A stretch of 64,000 bases of DNA from Acidaminobacter sp. GTDB taxonomy: Bacteria; Bacillota; Clostridia; Peptostreptococcales; Acidaminobacteraceae. The position numbers and the translations under genes were made by a program. The stretch is from NCBI RefSeq assembly GCF_030247605.1, contig NZ_JAOTSB010000011.1:22386-86385 (forward strand), written 5' to 3'. Below are positions 17,793 through 26,368 of this stretch, in pieces. The first letter of the stretch is position 1; each line of letters begins with the position of its first letter. The notes beneath the pieces were generated by a model. That model had not been told where the DNA came from and did no database searches. It saw only the letters and a list, made by a program, of their open reading frames with translations.

Positions 17793-17878
17793 TTCTACTG
17801 ATAAACGGCAAACCAATCGAAAGATTGGGACGCAAAACTAAAGGGCCTGTTAAATGGCAGCCAGTTACCCAAGGGAAG
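17793..17878 (+). ncRNA. Cyclic-di-GMP-I (GEMM) riboswitch
   Basis: The sequence has the class-I hallmarks in order: ACGGCAAACC (17805-17814), a GAAA-tetraloop hairpin (AATC GAAA GATT), then GGGACGCAAA and, further on, GGGCCTG and the closing CAGTTACCC. GGCAAACC...GAAA...GGGACGCAAA is the diagnostic core that binds c-di-GMP. It lies about 215 nt before the start of the secreted beta-helix gene on the same strand. I could not identify a clear terminator between aptamer and gene, so whether it turns expression on or off is unknown. Confidence 0.87.
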
Positions 17879-18092
17879 TTTTTGTATTGTGTTGAAATAG
17901 ATACAGTATTTAACAGTGCAGCAGCAATAACGCAAGACCATATTTTTTGTTTATTGAAATGTGTGGAAAGGAGAAGCAATTCAAGCAAGCCATTAATATG
18001 CTTATGGCCAAACCAGCAACATAACTTTCGAATTGGGTCATTGAAGCATCTTTTATTTGAGTAGAATACTTACAGCCAAAGGAGACCGACAT

Positions 18093-20033
18093 ATGATTAA
18101 GTTTAAGAAAAAATTAGCACTGCTCTTGACAGGAGCACTGATCCTGGGCATAATGCCAAGCCTTGCCTATACGACTCAATATACTGGCAGTTACGACTAT
18201 TCTGTTACGAGCGCCACAAATTTCAGCAAAAGAATGAACTATGTTAAAAAGGACTGGACTGCACCAGTAATTTCGCTTAACGGCAGCAGTTATATCTCAA
18301 TACTTGTTGGAGCATCCTATGTGGATGCTGGCGCGACTGCATATGACAGTGTCAGCGGACGAGTTACTGTCACAGCAACGAATACTGTCAACACACGTGT
18401 AGCAGGCAAATATGTTGTCAAATATACTGCATCTGATGCTGCTGGAAATATTGCATACGCATATAGAACTGTAGAGGTGAAGGCGCCTGCTGTAACCCAG
18501 CCTGTCGTCACCCAGCCATCGGCACCTACCTATCCTACTACCTCTACTACTAATTCCACATCTGCTTCAATTTCCACCAGCACTACAGCTTCTACATCAA
18601 CTGCAGGCCAGTCCAGCACTTTAGCTACCAGTACAGCAGACGCCACCATGAAAAAAGTTTATCTAAGCAGTTTTTCCAATATCTCTGGAAGTCTCAAGGA
18701 ATTCACCGGCAGTATTGGAGCAGGTTCCAGCGTTCTGACGCTTTCTACCTCCGCCCATGACTTTAAAGTTGGACATGGCATTGCCATTAAGAGCGCTGGT
18801 AATAACAAAGAAACCAATTATTGGCTGATCACAACTGTTAAAGCGGTTGATGGAAATAAGCTTACCCTTTCAACAAATGCATCCACTTCTGCTTCCGGCG
18901 TCATGGTTCTTCATGATGACACTAAAGCGGTTAATAGTGCTATTTCTTCAGGCAATGCAATCTATTACTTCGATATTCCACAAATGAATATCAAGGGGCT
19001 GAGCCTGAAAAGTAACGCGATTTATGACGGCATGGGTAAAGCGGTCCTCAATCTGCCGGTAATCTACTCCTCAGCGCCATGGGTTCAATCCATGGTGTCA
19101 GCTGAAGACCAAACAAATATAACCTTCAGAAACTTTACCCTGGATGGTGGTAAAACCAGAGGCGTTTATGCTAACGATCAGGTTGGTGTATCATTGCTGT
19201 TGGTCCTGGATTCAACGAAAATTAAAGTTCAAAACAACACTTTCCGAAACAACGGCTATATCTCTATCAACCTTCAGAGTAAAGTTAATGATATTCTGAT
19301 CGAAAACAACACTATACTTAATACTGATATAGGCATAATGGCTATGCCTGAATGGCTTGGCAACCTCTATCTGGAGAATGCTGTTTTCCAAAATAACTAC
19401 ATGGACGGTGGCACCAGCGAAGGTATATCCATTGTTTCAGGCATGCGGGAAAATCCAGGCTATGCAAAAAATATAACCATTCACAAAAACGTTATCAAAA
19501 ATAAACTCGCGAATGGTATTCAATATGGAAGCAGAACATCCAATATTGTGATCAGCGAGAATGATATTTCCAAATGCAACAATGGCATCAGCTCCATAGA
19601 TCCAAACCTGGAAAAGCGCGACAATATGACCTCAACAAATGCAGATATCATAAAAAACAAAGTATACAACAATAAATGGTCCAACTTCGTTCTGGATGGC
19701 ACAGATGTCTATGTGGCCAACAATGAGATCTCTGATGGCAACAATGTTTTAGTACTTGGCCGGCTCTTTATTGACAATGTTACTGTAGACAGCAACAAAT
19801 TTATCAACACTAGCATCGCGTTGAGCCCTGCGATCCACATTTACAATCTTAAGAATGGAAATATCAAAAACAATGTCTTTGTCATTGGTTCAACAAATAA
19901 CTTCAATGCTGCTATTGGAACAGAAAATGGCAACGTCGTCTCTTTGTCTTTAACAGGTAACGATCTCGGCGGAATGAGAATACTTGACCTTTACAAGGTA
20001 ACAACGCTTGCCTTGTTGGATCAAAAATACTAG
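18093..20033 (+). CDS. Secreted right-handed beta-helix protein with DUF5011/HYR-like domain
   Basis: A 646-residue exported protein. The signal peptide covers about 1-27. One Ig-like DUF5011/HYR-type domain follows (about 50-140; GASYVDAGATA and YTASDAAGNIA). A Ser/Thr-rich linker (about 150-195) leads to a C-terminal parallel beta-helix (about 290-640) with Asn-rich PbH1 repeats such as NNTFRNNGY and ENNTILNT. Such folds are common in pectate-lyase-like polysaccharide lyases and epimerases, but no catalytic residues can be assigned. ATG 18093 is chosen because AAAGGAGA lies 7-14 nt upstream; an earlier in-frame start lacks this. A c-di-GMP riboswitch lies upstream and the polysaccharide locus downstream, pointing to a matrix or polysaccharide-modifying role. 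Confidence 0.92.
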   Translation: MIKFKKKLALLLTGALILGIMPSLAYTTQYTGSYDYSVTSATNFSKRMNYVKKDWTAPVISLNGSSYISILVGASYVDAGATAYDSVSGRVTVTATNTVNTRVAGKYVVKYTASDAAGNIAYAYRTVEVKAPAVTQPVVTQPSAPTYPTTSTTNSTSASISTSTTASTSTAGQSSTLATSTADATMKKVYLSSFSNISGSLKEFTGSIGAGSSVLTLSTSAHDFKVGHGIAIKSAGNNKETNYWLITTVKAVDGNKLTLSTNASTSASGVMVLHDDTKAVNSAISSGNAIYYFDIPQMNIKGLSLKSNAIYDGMGKAVLNLPVIYSSAPWVQSMVSAEDQTNITFRNFTLDGGKTRGVYANDQVGVSLLLVLDSTKIKVQNNTFRNNGYISINLQSKVNDILIENNTILNTDIGIMAMPEWLGNLYLENAVFQNNYMDGGTSEGISIVSGMRENPGYAKNITIHKNVIKNKLANGIQYGSRTSNIVISENDISKCNNGISSIDPNLEKRDNMTSTNADIIKNKVYNNKWSNFVLDGTDVYVANNEISDGNNVLVLGRLFIDNVTVDSNKFINTSIALSPAIHIYNLKNGNIKNNVFVIGSTNNFNAAIGTENGNVVSLSLTGNDLGGMRILDLYKVTTLALLDQKY

Positions 20034-20067
20034 TCAACTAATTGCCACATTTAATCTTTTAAATTTT

Positions 20068-20107
20068 AGGGAACACAGGTCATTTAAGAAATCGACTTGT
20101 GTTCCCT
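20068..20107 (+). terminator. Terminator after the beta-helix gene
   Basis: AGGGAACACA (20068-20077) and TGTGTTCCCT (20098-20107) form a perfect 10-bp stem followed by CTTCATTTTT. Confidence 0.8.
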
Positions 20108-20207
20108 CTTCATTTTTAAAGATCCTTTAAATAATAAAATTCATGAACATTGCAGAGTGTGATGTTGATGAAAAAATTCACGATTGGCTTTTTTATATTA
20201 CTATTTG

Positions 20208-20216
20208 GGGTATAAC
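20208..20216 (+). promoter_or_regulatory. GGGTATAAC promoter-like element of the polysaccharide operon
   Basis: TTTGGGGTATAACTATAAAA lies about 57 nt before the first glycosyltransferase gene and matches the recurrent GGGTATAAA element with one change. Confidence 0.4.
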
Positions 20217-20272
20217 TATAAAAAATTAGTAATGGTAATCGTCGTGACCGTTATGCCAGCGGAGGTGGTCAT

Positions 20273-21262
20273 ATGTCAAAAGGCTTTTTCGATTATCAGG
20301 ACAACTTCGAAAAAATCAGGCTTGTAAAATCAGTCCCGTTCGAAGATAACCCAGAGAGAATCAAAAGGAAGGTTACCATTGCCATCCCTACCTTCAAACG
20401 GCCTCTGCTTCTTGAACATGCTCTTGAAAGCGCATTCAGTCAAACAGACTTTGAAGACTTTGAGATCATAGTCGTGGATAATGATCCGGATGAAAATAAT
20501 GTTCCTGCAGTAATCCAGAAGTACCAAAGAGACAATCTTTATTATTTTAAAAACGAGGCTAACGTCGGCCTGTACAGCAACTGGAACAGATGTATTGAAT
20601 TGGCAAGAGGAGACTATATATCAATTCTGAATGATGATGATTGGTTGAGCCCAAATTTCCTTTCTGAATGTCAAAAACACATGATTCAGGGTGTGGATGG
20701 TCTTTTTTTTAAATACAACACGGTCTATCAAGGCGGATACTCAGAACGTGTCAAGACTCATAACAGCCATTTTCCAAAGCTGAAGCAAATACTATCAAGA
20801 CATTCAAAACGCCTTACTTTATTTGATTTTTTCCTTGGCAATAAAAGTGCGGGCTCTCTTGGCGTGATGATGAAGCGTGAACTTCTTATTGAACTTGGTG
20901 GCTATAATCCTGACTATTACCCTTCAAGTGATTACGTCCTTCACGCGAATTATTGCAGACACTTTAATGTGTTTCTGATCAACGAGACCCTGAATTTTTA
21001 CAGAGTGGCGCAAAATGCCAGCGCTAATCAGGATACTCTGAGAATCTGGGAGTACCTTGATCATGACATCCGGCATTATCTCATTGATCAGATTCGAAGG
21101 CACAAGCGGCTTTTATATTTCATGAACACCGTACTTACAGACCTGCAGATTCAGGGCTTGATCGACACTTGGGGTTATTTGACTGATACTGATATTAAAT
21201 CAGGCTTAAAACATACCTTGATGAGAAAGTTTATTGGTGTGAAATATGATTTGAACTATTAG
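20273..21262 (+). CDS. Family 2 (GT-A) glycosyltransferase
   Basis: A 329-residue cytoplasmic or membrane-associated enzyme that should transfer a sugar from a nucleotide donor during repeat-unit assembly. The GT-A nucleotide-binding strand is VTIAIPTFKRP (about 34-44). The first acidic site is VVDNDP. The metal-binding motif is the acidic run NDDDW (about 119-123) after GDYISIL. A GGAGGTGG ribosome site precedes the ATG. It opens a plus-strand run of four genes (GT2, rfbF, GT4, radical SAM). Donor and acceptor are unknown. Confidence 0.92.
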   Translation: MSKGFFDYQDNFEKIRLVKSVPFEDNPERIKRKVTIAIPTFKRPLLLEHALESAFSQTDFEDFEIIVVDNDPDENNVPAVIQKYQRDNLYYFKNEANVGLYSNWNRCIELARGDYISILNDDDWLSPNFLSECQKHMIQGVDGLFFKYNTVYQGGYSERVKTHNSHFPKLKQILSRHSKRLTLFDFFLGNKSAGSLGVMMKRELLIELGGYNPDYYPSSDYVLHANYCRHFNVFLINETLNFYRVAQNASANQDTLRIWEYLDHDIRHYLIDQIRRHKRLLYFMNTVLTDLQIQGLIDTWGYLTDTDIKSGLKHTLMRKFIGVKYDLNY

Positions 21263-21287
21263 CGCAAAACCCGGAGGAGGGCTCTGA

Positions 21288-22067
21288 ATGAAGTTGGTTA
21301 TTTTAGCAGGCGGCTATGGCAGCAGACTGGGCAATTTGACCAATACCATTCCAAAACCCATGATACAAGTTGGCGGCAGACCTCTGCTGTGGCACATCAT
21401 GAAAATTTACTCATACTATGGCATTAAGGAGTTTATCATTTGCCTCGGATACAGAGGCGACGTGATCAAGGATTATTTTTTACACTACGAGTCACAGAAC
21501 AGCGATTTTACAGTGAATCTCAAAGAAAAAAGTATCGAATATCACAGCAATCACTGTGAGGATGACTGGAAAATTACTTTGGTCGAGACAGGGCTAGACA
21601 CCTTGAAAGGCGCTAGACTTAAACGGATTGAGAGCTTTTTGGATGAAGACATCAATTTGTTGACCTATGGAGACGGTGTCGCAGATATCAACATACTGGA
21701 GACAATTGAGTTTCACAAGAAGATGGGTAAAATTGTCACAATTTCTGGCGTTCACCCCCCTGCCAGATTTGGGGAGTTGACTGCTGACGGCGATGTACTC
21801 ACTGCCTTTGAAGAAAAAGCACAGGCATCACAAGGTATGATTAACGGTGGCTATATGGTATTTAACAAAACGCTCATGAATTATCTTTCAACAGATCCTG
21901 CCTGCGATCTCGAAATTGGCACTTTAGATACTTTGGCGGTTGAAGGTAAGGTTGCTGTCTTTCGGCATGAGGGTTTATGGGCCTGTGTTGACCACGAACG
22001 TGATTTGAACTATCTTGAAGCACTTTGGAGAAAAAATAACGCATTCTGGAAAAAATGGGACAAATAA
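21288..22067 (+). CDS. rfbF: Glucose-1-phosphate cytidylyltransferase
   Basis: A 259-residue enzyme making CDP-D-glucose from CTP and glucose 1-phosphate, the first step toward CDP-3,6-dideoxyhexoses. The nucleotidyltransferase signature LAGGYGSRL (residues 6-14) and PKPMIQVGGRP are present. TYGDGVAD near residue 126 and the GVHPPARFGEL region match RfbF/DdhA rather than glucose-1-phosphate thymidylyltransferase. The ribosome site GGAGGAGG lies about 9 nt upstream. Partner genes rfbG (25176) and rfbH (36967) are elsewhere in the same locus. Confidence 0.94.
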   Translation: MKLVILAGGYGSRLGNLTNTIPKPMIQVGGRPLLWHIMKIYSYYGIKEFIICLGYRGDVIKDYFLHYESQNSDFTVNLKEKSIEYHSNHCEDDWKITLVETGLDTLKGARLKRIESFLDEDINLLTYGDGVADINILETIEFHKKMGKIVTISGVHPPARFGELTADGDVLTAFEEKAQASQGMINGGYMVFNKTLMNYLSTDPACDLEIGTLDTLAVEGKVAVFRHEGLWACVDHERDLNYLEALWRKNNAFWKKWDK

Positions 22068-22158
22068 CTTCCCGGGTAATATATCGAAGAAAAATATGAC
22101 TGATCAAACTATTCGATATCATCACTTAACCCTCATAATTTAAAGGACTGGTTAAACC

Positions 22159-23358
22159 ATGAAAATATTGATGGTCAACAAATTCCTATTTCCAAACGGC
22201 GGCTCCGAAACCTATATTTTTAAACTTGGTGACTATCTAAAAGCTCATGGGCACGAAGTCGAGTACTTTGGAATGGATCATGAACGACGAACTGTTTCCA
22301 ACCGTGCTGACGCTTACATTTCAAATCTGGACTTTCACTCTGGCAAGCTGGTTAAATTGGTTTATCCTTTTAAAATTATCTATTCGCTTGAAGCCAGGAG
22401 GAAAATTAGAGCTATACTTGAAGCGTTCGACCCAGAAGTGATCCATTTGAATAATTTCAATTTTCAGATCACCCCTTCCATACTTTATGAAATCAAAGCT
22501 TTTGAGAGAAAAAAACAGCGAAAAATCTCAATTGTATATACAGCCCACGATTACCAGTTGATCTGTCCCAATCATATGATGAATGTACCTTCCACGAGAG
22601 AAAACTGTGAACGGTGTCAGGAAGGCCACTACTGGAATTGCGTTAAATTGAAATGTATACACAATTCACTGGCGAGAAGCCTGATTGGTGCCTTTGAGGG
22701 ATACCTTTACAGACGACTCGGAACATATAAGTTTATTGACCATGTAATCTGTCCTTCCTATTTTATGGAAGATAAAATCTCCGCCAATCCAACTTTAAAA
22801 GGCAAAACAATACCGCTTCATAACTTTATAGCTGAGTTTGAGGAAATCCAGTCAAATAAAGAGCAGTATGTCCTATATTTTGGCCGTTATTCAGTGGAAA
22901 AGGGTATTAAGACACTTCTTAATGCCTGTAAGTCCCTGCCACAGATCCCATTTGTCTTTGCTGGAACAGGACCATTGGAACAAGAACTTTGCAGCATGCC
23001 TAACGTTACAAACCTTGGATTTTTAACAGGAGCAGCATTGGATGATCTCATAAGGAAAGCCAGTTTCAGTATTTACCCCTCTGAATGGTACGAAAACTGC
23101 CCGTTCTCCGTCATGGAGTCTCAAATTCTGGGGACACCTGTCATTGGCGCCAATATTGGTGGTATCCCTGAGTTGATCGAAGACGGTGTCTCAGGCGAGT
23201 TGTTTACCAGTGGCGACTATAAGGCTCTGACGAGCTCTATAGAACGTCTCTGGAATGACCAGGAACTATTATCTTCTTATAGAATGAATTGCTTAAGCAA
23301 AAAATTCGCGACACTCCCTGAATATTGCGATCAACTGATGCAAATCTACCAAGCCTGA
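22159..23358 (+). CDS. Family 4 (GT-B) glycosyltransferase
   Basis: A 399-residue GT-B enzyme. The N-terminal acceptor domain begins MKILMVNKFLFPNGGSETY, with the typical glycine-rich GGSE loop. The C-terminal donor domain contains YFGRYSVEKGIKTLL (about 235-249) and the retaining-GT4 EX7E-type region PSEWYENCPFSVMESQ (about 311-326). An internal cysteine-rich stretch (CERCQEGHYWNCVKLKC, about 152-168) may bind zinc, which is seen in some GT4 enzymes of this type. It lies in the plus-strand polysaccharide run. Confidence 0.92.
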   Translation: MKILMVNKFLFPNGGSETYIFKLGDYLKAHGHEVEYFGMDHERRTVSNRADAYISNLDFHSGKLVKLVYPFKIIYSLEARRKIRAILEAFDPEVIHLNNFNFQITPSILYEIKAFERKKQRKISIVYTAHDYQLICPNHMMNVPSTRENCERCQEGHYWNCVKLKCIHNSLARSLIGAFEGYLYRRLGTYKFIDHVICPSYFMEDKISANPTLKGKTIPLHNFIAEFEEIQSNKEQYVLYFGRYSVEKGIKTLLNACKSLPQIPFVFAGTGPLEQELCSMPNVTNLGFLTGAALDDLIRKASFSIYPSEWYENCPFSVMESQILGTPVIGANIGGIPELIEDGVSGELFTSGDYKALTSSIERLWNDQELLSSYRMNCLSKKFATLPEYCDQLMQIYQA

Positions 23359-23386
23359 TCTGCATTGAGACTTGTGGGGGCATATT

Positions 23387-24409
23387 ATGAGTAAGAGATC
23401 ACTTTATGGCACTGTTATTGTCACCTATCGCTGCAACGCGCGCTGTAATATGTGCGACTGTTTCAAATATCCAACAGAACCAAATGAAGAAATCACACTT
23501 GAGGTGATCAGAAAACTGCCTGAAATGGCTTTCACTAATATAACAGGCGGTGAGCCTTTCATTCGCCAGGATTTACCTGAAATAGTCGAAGCACTCTATG
23601 AAAAGACAAACCGAATTGTTATCTCAACCAATGGCTTTTTCACAGACCGGATCCTGAACTTATGCAGAAATTTCTCAAATGTCGGCATTCGCATCAGCAT
23701 CGAGGGACTGGCTGAAACCAACGATCAGATTCGTGGGATCCCAAACGGGTTTGAACGTGGTTATCAGACGCTGAAAACACTGGTTGATATGGGCCATAAA
23801 GACATTGGCTTGGCCATGACCATACAGGATATAAATTGTGAAGATCTGATCCCTCTCTACAATCTCGCGGAATCGCTTGGACTTGAATTCGCCACGTCAA
23901 CTCTCCATAATTCCTTTTATTTTCATAAGATGGACAATAGAATATCTGAACCATATCGGGTCTCTAAGAATATCGAACTGCTGATCAATGAGATGTTGAA
24001 AAGCAATTCTCCAAAACAATGGTTCCGCGCTTACTTTAACCACGGCCTGATCAATTATCTCTATGGAAATCCAAGACTGTTACCATGCGATATGTCAAAA
24101 AACGGATTTTTCATTGATCCATACAGTGATGTTATTCCATGCAACGGAATGGTTCAAAAAGCGGTTATGGGAAACCTGAAGGATCAGAGCTGGGAGGAAC
24201 TTTGGAATTCTGAGCAGGCCAATGAGATCAGAAAACAGACAAAATCCTGTGACAGGCGCTGTTGGATGGTCGGAAGTGCATCACCAGCGATGCATAAATA
24301 CATTTGGGTGCCAGCCTGGTGGATTGTAAAGCATAAAATCTTCATGAAGGGATCTTACAGTCTGAATGAGAACCTCTTTATAAAAAAACCGCAGGATCCC
24401 TACGTTTGA
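23387..24409 (+). CDS. Radical SAM protein with C-terminal SPASM-like cysteines
   Basis: A 340-residue radical SAM enzyme. The 4Fe-4S motif CNARCNMC is at about residues 15-22, followed by ITGGEPFIRQDL (the GGE motif binding SAM). C-terminal cysteines in LLPCDMSKNG, VIPCNGM and SCDRRCW suggest a partial SPASM domain holding an auxiliary cluster. ATG 23387 is preferred, with GGGGG 8-12 nt upstream. It closes the plus-strand polysaccharide run. Radical SAM proteins of this type recur in surface-polysaccharide loci, where their substrates are mostly unproven; sugar modification is an inference. Confidence 0.9.
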   Translation: MSKRSLYGTVIVTYRCNARCNMCDCFKYPTEPNEEITLEVIRKLPEMAFTNITGGEPFIRQDLPEIVEALYEKTNRIVISTNGFFTDRILNLCRNFSNVGIRISIEGLAETNDQIRGIPNGFERGYQTLKTLVDMGHKDIGLAMTIQDINCEDLIPLYNLAESLGLEFATSTLHNSFYFHKMDNRISEPYRVSKNIELLINEMLKSNSPKQWFRAYFNHGLINYLYGNPRLLPCDMSKNGFFIDPYSDVIPCNGMVQKAVMGNLKDQSWEELWNSEQANEIRKQTKSCDRRCWMVGSASPAMHKYIWVPAWWIVKHKIFMKGSYSLNENLFIKKPQDPYV

Positions 24410-24444
24410 GTTGTTTAAAGAATAATACATGCAAAAATAACAAA

Positions 24445-24494
24445 GGCGCGTTTCCCATCGTGAATTATTTTCATATCACGATAGGATACGCGCC
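24445..24494. terminator. Bidirectional terminator between convergent polysaccharide genes
   Basis: Two stacked stems: GGCGCGT (24445-24451) with ACGCGCC (24488-24494), and ATCGTGA (24457-24463) with TCACGAT (24476-24482). T-rich sequence on both sides. Confidence 0.85.
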
Positions 24495-24498
24495 GTCT

Positions 24499-25068
24499 TT
24501 ATTTCGGTAATGACAAGGTTTTCAAATAAGTCCTAAAACTAGGATGTAACAAGTCTCTCTCAGAGATAGTCAGCTCACCCTCAATTAAATGTAGCGGCCA
24601 CTTTATTGCCAAATCCTCGTCATTCCACAAGATTCCACTATCATGAGGCTTACTGTACCGATCGGTACACTTGTAGGTAATGACTGTTTCATCTTCAAGA
24701 GCCAGGAACCCATGCGCGAAACCCTCCGGGATGTAGAGAATGCAATTATTCCGTTCATCCAAATCAAAGCCTGCCCAACGTCCTAATGTTGGGGAATTCA
24801 CCCTGAGGTCTACTGCGACATCGAACGCGGACCCCCGAGTCACACGTATTAGTTTTCCCTGTGGAAATTTTGACTGGAAATGAAGCCCCCTCAAAGTTCC
24901 TTTATGAGACATAGACTCAAACGTCTCATAGATCTCAATATCAATTCCATTTTTTAAGAACTCACCTTTTTCAAATTCCTTAATAAAATAGCCCCGCTCA
25001 TCAAAGTGACAATCTGGCTCAATCAAGATCAGACCCTCCAAAGAGGTCTTCATGAATAAAAAAGACAT
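24499..25068 (-). CDS. RfbC/AscE-type sugar 3,5-epimerase
   Basis: A 189-residue cupin-fold epimerase of the RfbC family, which inverts C3 and/or C5 of 4-keto sugars. The active-site His is in LRGLHFQ, followed by QGKLIRVTRGSAFDVAVDLR. FAHGFLALED and the downstream Tyr-bearing TYKCTDRYSKPHDSGILW are typical. ATG 25068 has a GAGGTG ribosome site; the earlier GTG overlaps that site. Beside CDP-glucose 4,6-dehydratase and with rfbH in the locus, the likely substrate is CDP-linked. That would resemble AscE of CDP-ascarylose synthesis, though a dTDP substrate cannot be excluded. No rmlABD genes are in view. Confidence 0.88.
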   Translation of the reverse strand: MSFLFMKTSLEGLILIEPDCHFDERGYFIKEFEKGEFLKNGIDIEIYETFESMSHKGTLRGLHFQSKFPQGKLIRVTRGSAFDVAVDLRVNSPTLGRWAGFDLDERNNCILYIPEGFAHGFLALEDETVITYKCTDRYSKPHDSGILWNDEDLAIKWPLHLIEGELTISERDLLHPSFRTYLKTLSLPK

Positions 25069-25175
25069 AAGCTTCACCTCTTAATAGAATATGACGTCAA
25101 ATTGAATGATGCTTCAAATTTGAAACAGACATCTTATCTTCCTGAAGTTTATTGAAGGTTCGCGCTTGATATTTC

Positions 25176-26231
25176 TTAATCCTTTGCAAAATATTCTATG
25201 ATTTGCTCATCCATAATTTCATTTATGTCAGAATCTACGGAATAAGCCTTTGACCATACTATGGTTTTTTCCAAAGCAGTTTCAATATTCCATTTCGGTC
25301 TCCAGCCCAAGTGGCTTTTTATTTTTGAACAGTCCAATCTTAGGCGGCCAGTTTCATGAGGCCCATTGCTGGTTTCATAGTCGACCTCAACGCCTTCTCC
25401 CCACAATTCACAGAATAATCGCGTCAGTTCACCGGTAGTGATGAATTCTTCCTCATTCGGACCGACATTATACGCCCCTTCAAGTTGACGATTCTCATAC
25501 TGTGCTCTCGCGATTAAAAGATAGGCACCAAGAGCCTCTAAAACATGCTGATAAGGCCTTATGGAATCAGGATTTCTAACATGGATCATTTTGCTCCCAA
25601 GTGCCGCCCTGACACAATCGGGAATAATTCTGTCTGCAGCAAAATCGCCACCTCCGATCACATTGCCTGCTCGGGCGGTGGAAACACTGATTTCCTTATC
25701 CCCAAGAAAGGATGCCTTATAGCAATGAGTAACCAGCTCAGAGCAGGATTTGCTGTTTGAATAGGGATCAAAACCATTCAGTGTATCATTTTCTCTGTAC
25801 CCCCAGATCCATTCCTTGTTCTCGTAAACTTTGTCAGTTGTCACATTGATCACAGACTTGACCGTATCACATGCCCGGATGGCTTCAAAGAAATTGACTG
25901 TTCCCATAACATTTGTCTCATAAGTTAAGCGTGGTTCTGTAAATGAAGTTCTTACAATAGGTTGAGCTGCCAAATGGATAGCGATTTCTGCCTGCGATTC
26001 CCTCATGCATTCCAAGAGACTTTGTAAATCTCTGACATCTCCTGTGACAGTTCTCATCCTCTTATCTGATTGAATCAAAGAAAATAGATTGGGTTGGGTA
26101 GGGGGATCCAGTGAATATCCTGTAATATTGGCCCCTGCGTTACTAAGAATTTTACACAGCCAAGCACCTTTGAAACCTGTATGTCCGGTTATAAACACAC
26201 TTTTTCCCTTGTAAAATTCAAGCAATCCCAT
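25176..26231 (-). CDS. rfbG: CDP-glucose 4,6-dehydratase
   Basis: A 351-residue extended SDR enzyme converting CDP-D-glucose to CDP-4-keto-6-deoxyglucose. The NAD-binding motif TGHTGFKGAWL (about 15-25) has the KGAW variant characteristic of RfbG. The catalytic Tyr-x-x-x-Lys is in FDPYSNSKSCSEL, with INVTTDKVYENKEW before it. It uses the product of rfbF and supplies rfbH and the adjacent epimerase. The gap to the epimerase gene is about 107 bp. Confidence 0.95.
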   Translation of the reverse strand: MGLLEFYKGKSVFITGHTGFKGAWLCKILSNAGANITGYSLDPPTQPNLFSLIQSDKRMRTVTGDVRDLQSLLECMRESQAEIAIHLAAQPIVRTSFTEPRLTYETNVMGTVNFFEAIRACDTVKSVINVTTDKVYENKEWIWGYRENDTLNGFDPYSNSKSCSELVTHCYKASFLGDKEISVSTARAGNVIGGGDFAADRIIPDCVRAALGSKMIHVRNPDSIRPYQHVLEALGAYLLIARAQYENRQLEGAYNVGPNEEEFITTGELTRLFCELWGEGVEVDYETSNGPHETGRLRLDCSKIKSHLGWRPKWNIETALEKTIVWSKAYSVDSDINEIMDEQIIEYFAKD

Positions 26232-26368
26232 AATTAACCCTCCCCCACTATTTTTTTGTGTCCAAATCCCTTTTGATCGCGCAATTGAGATTAACGTCTC
26301 TATATATTAGGTGACTTCTTTTCTGCCTCTATGCTTCAGTGAGTGATTAAGAAAAATGAACATTCTTA

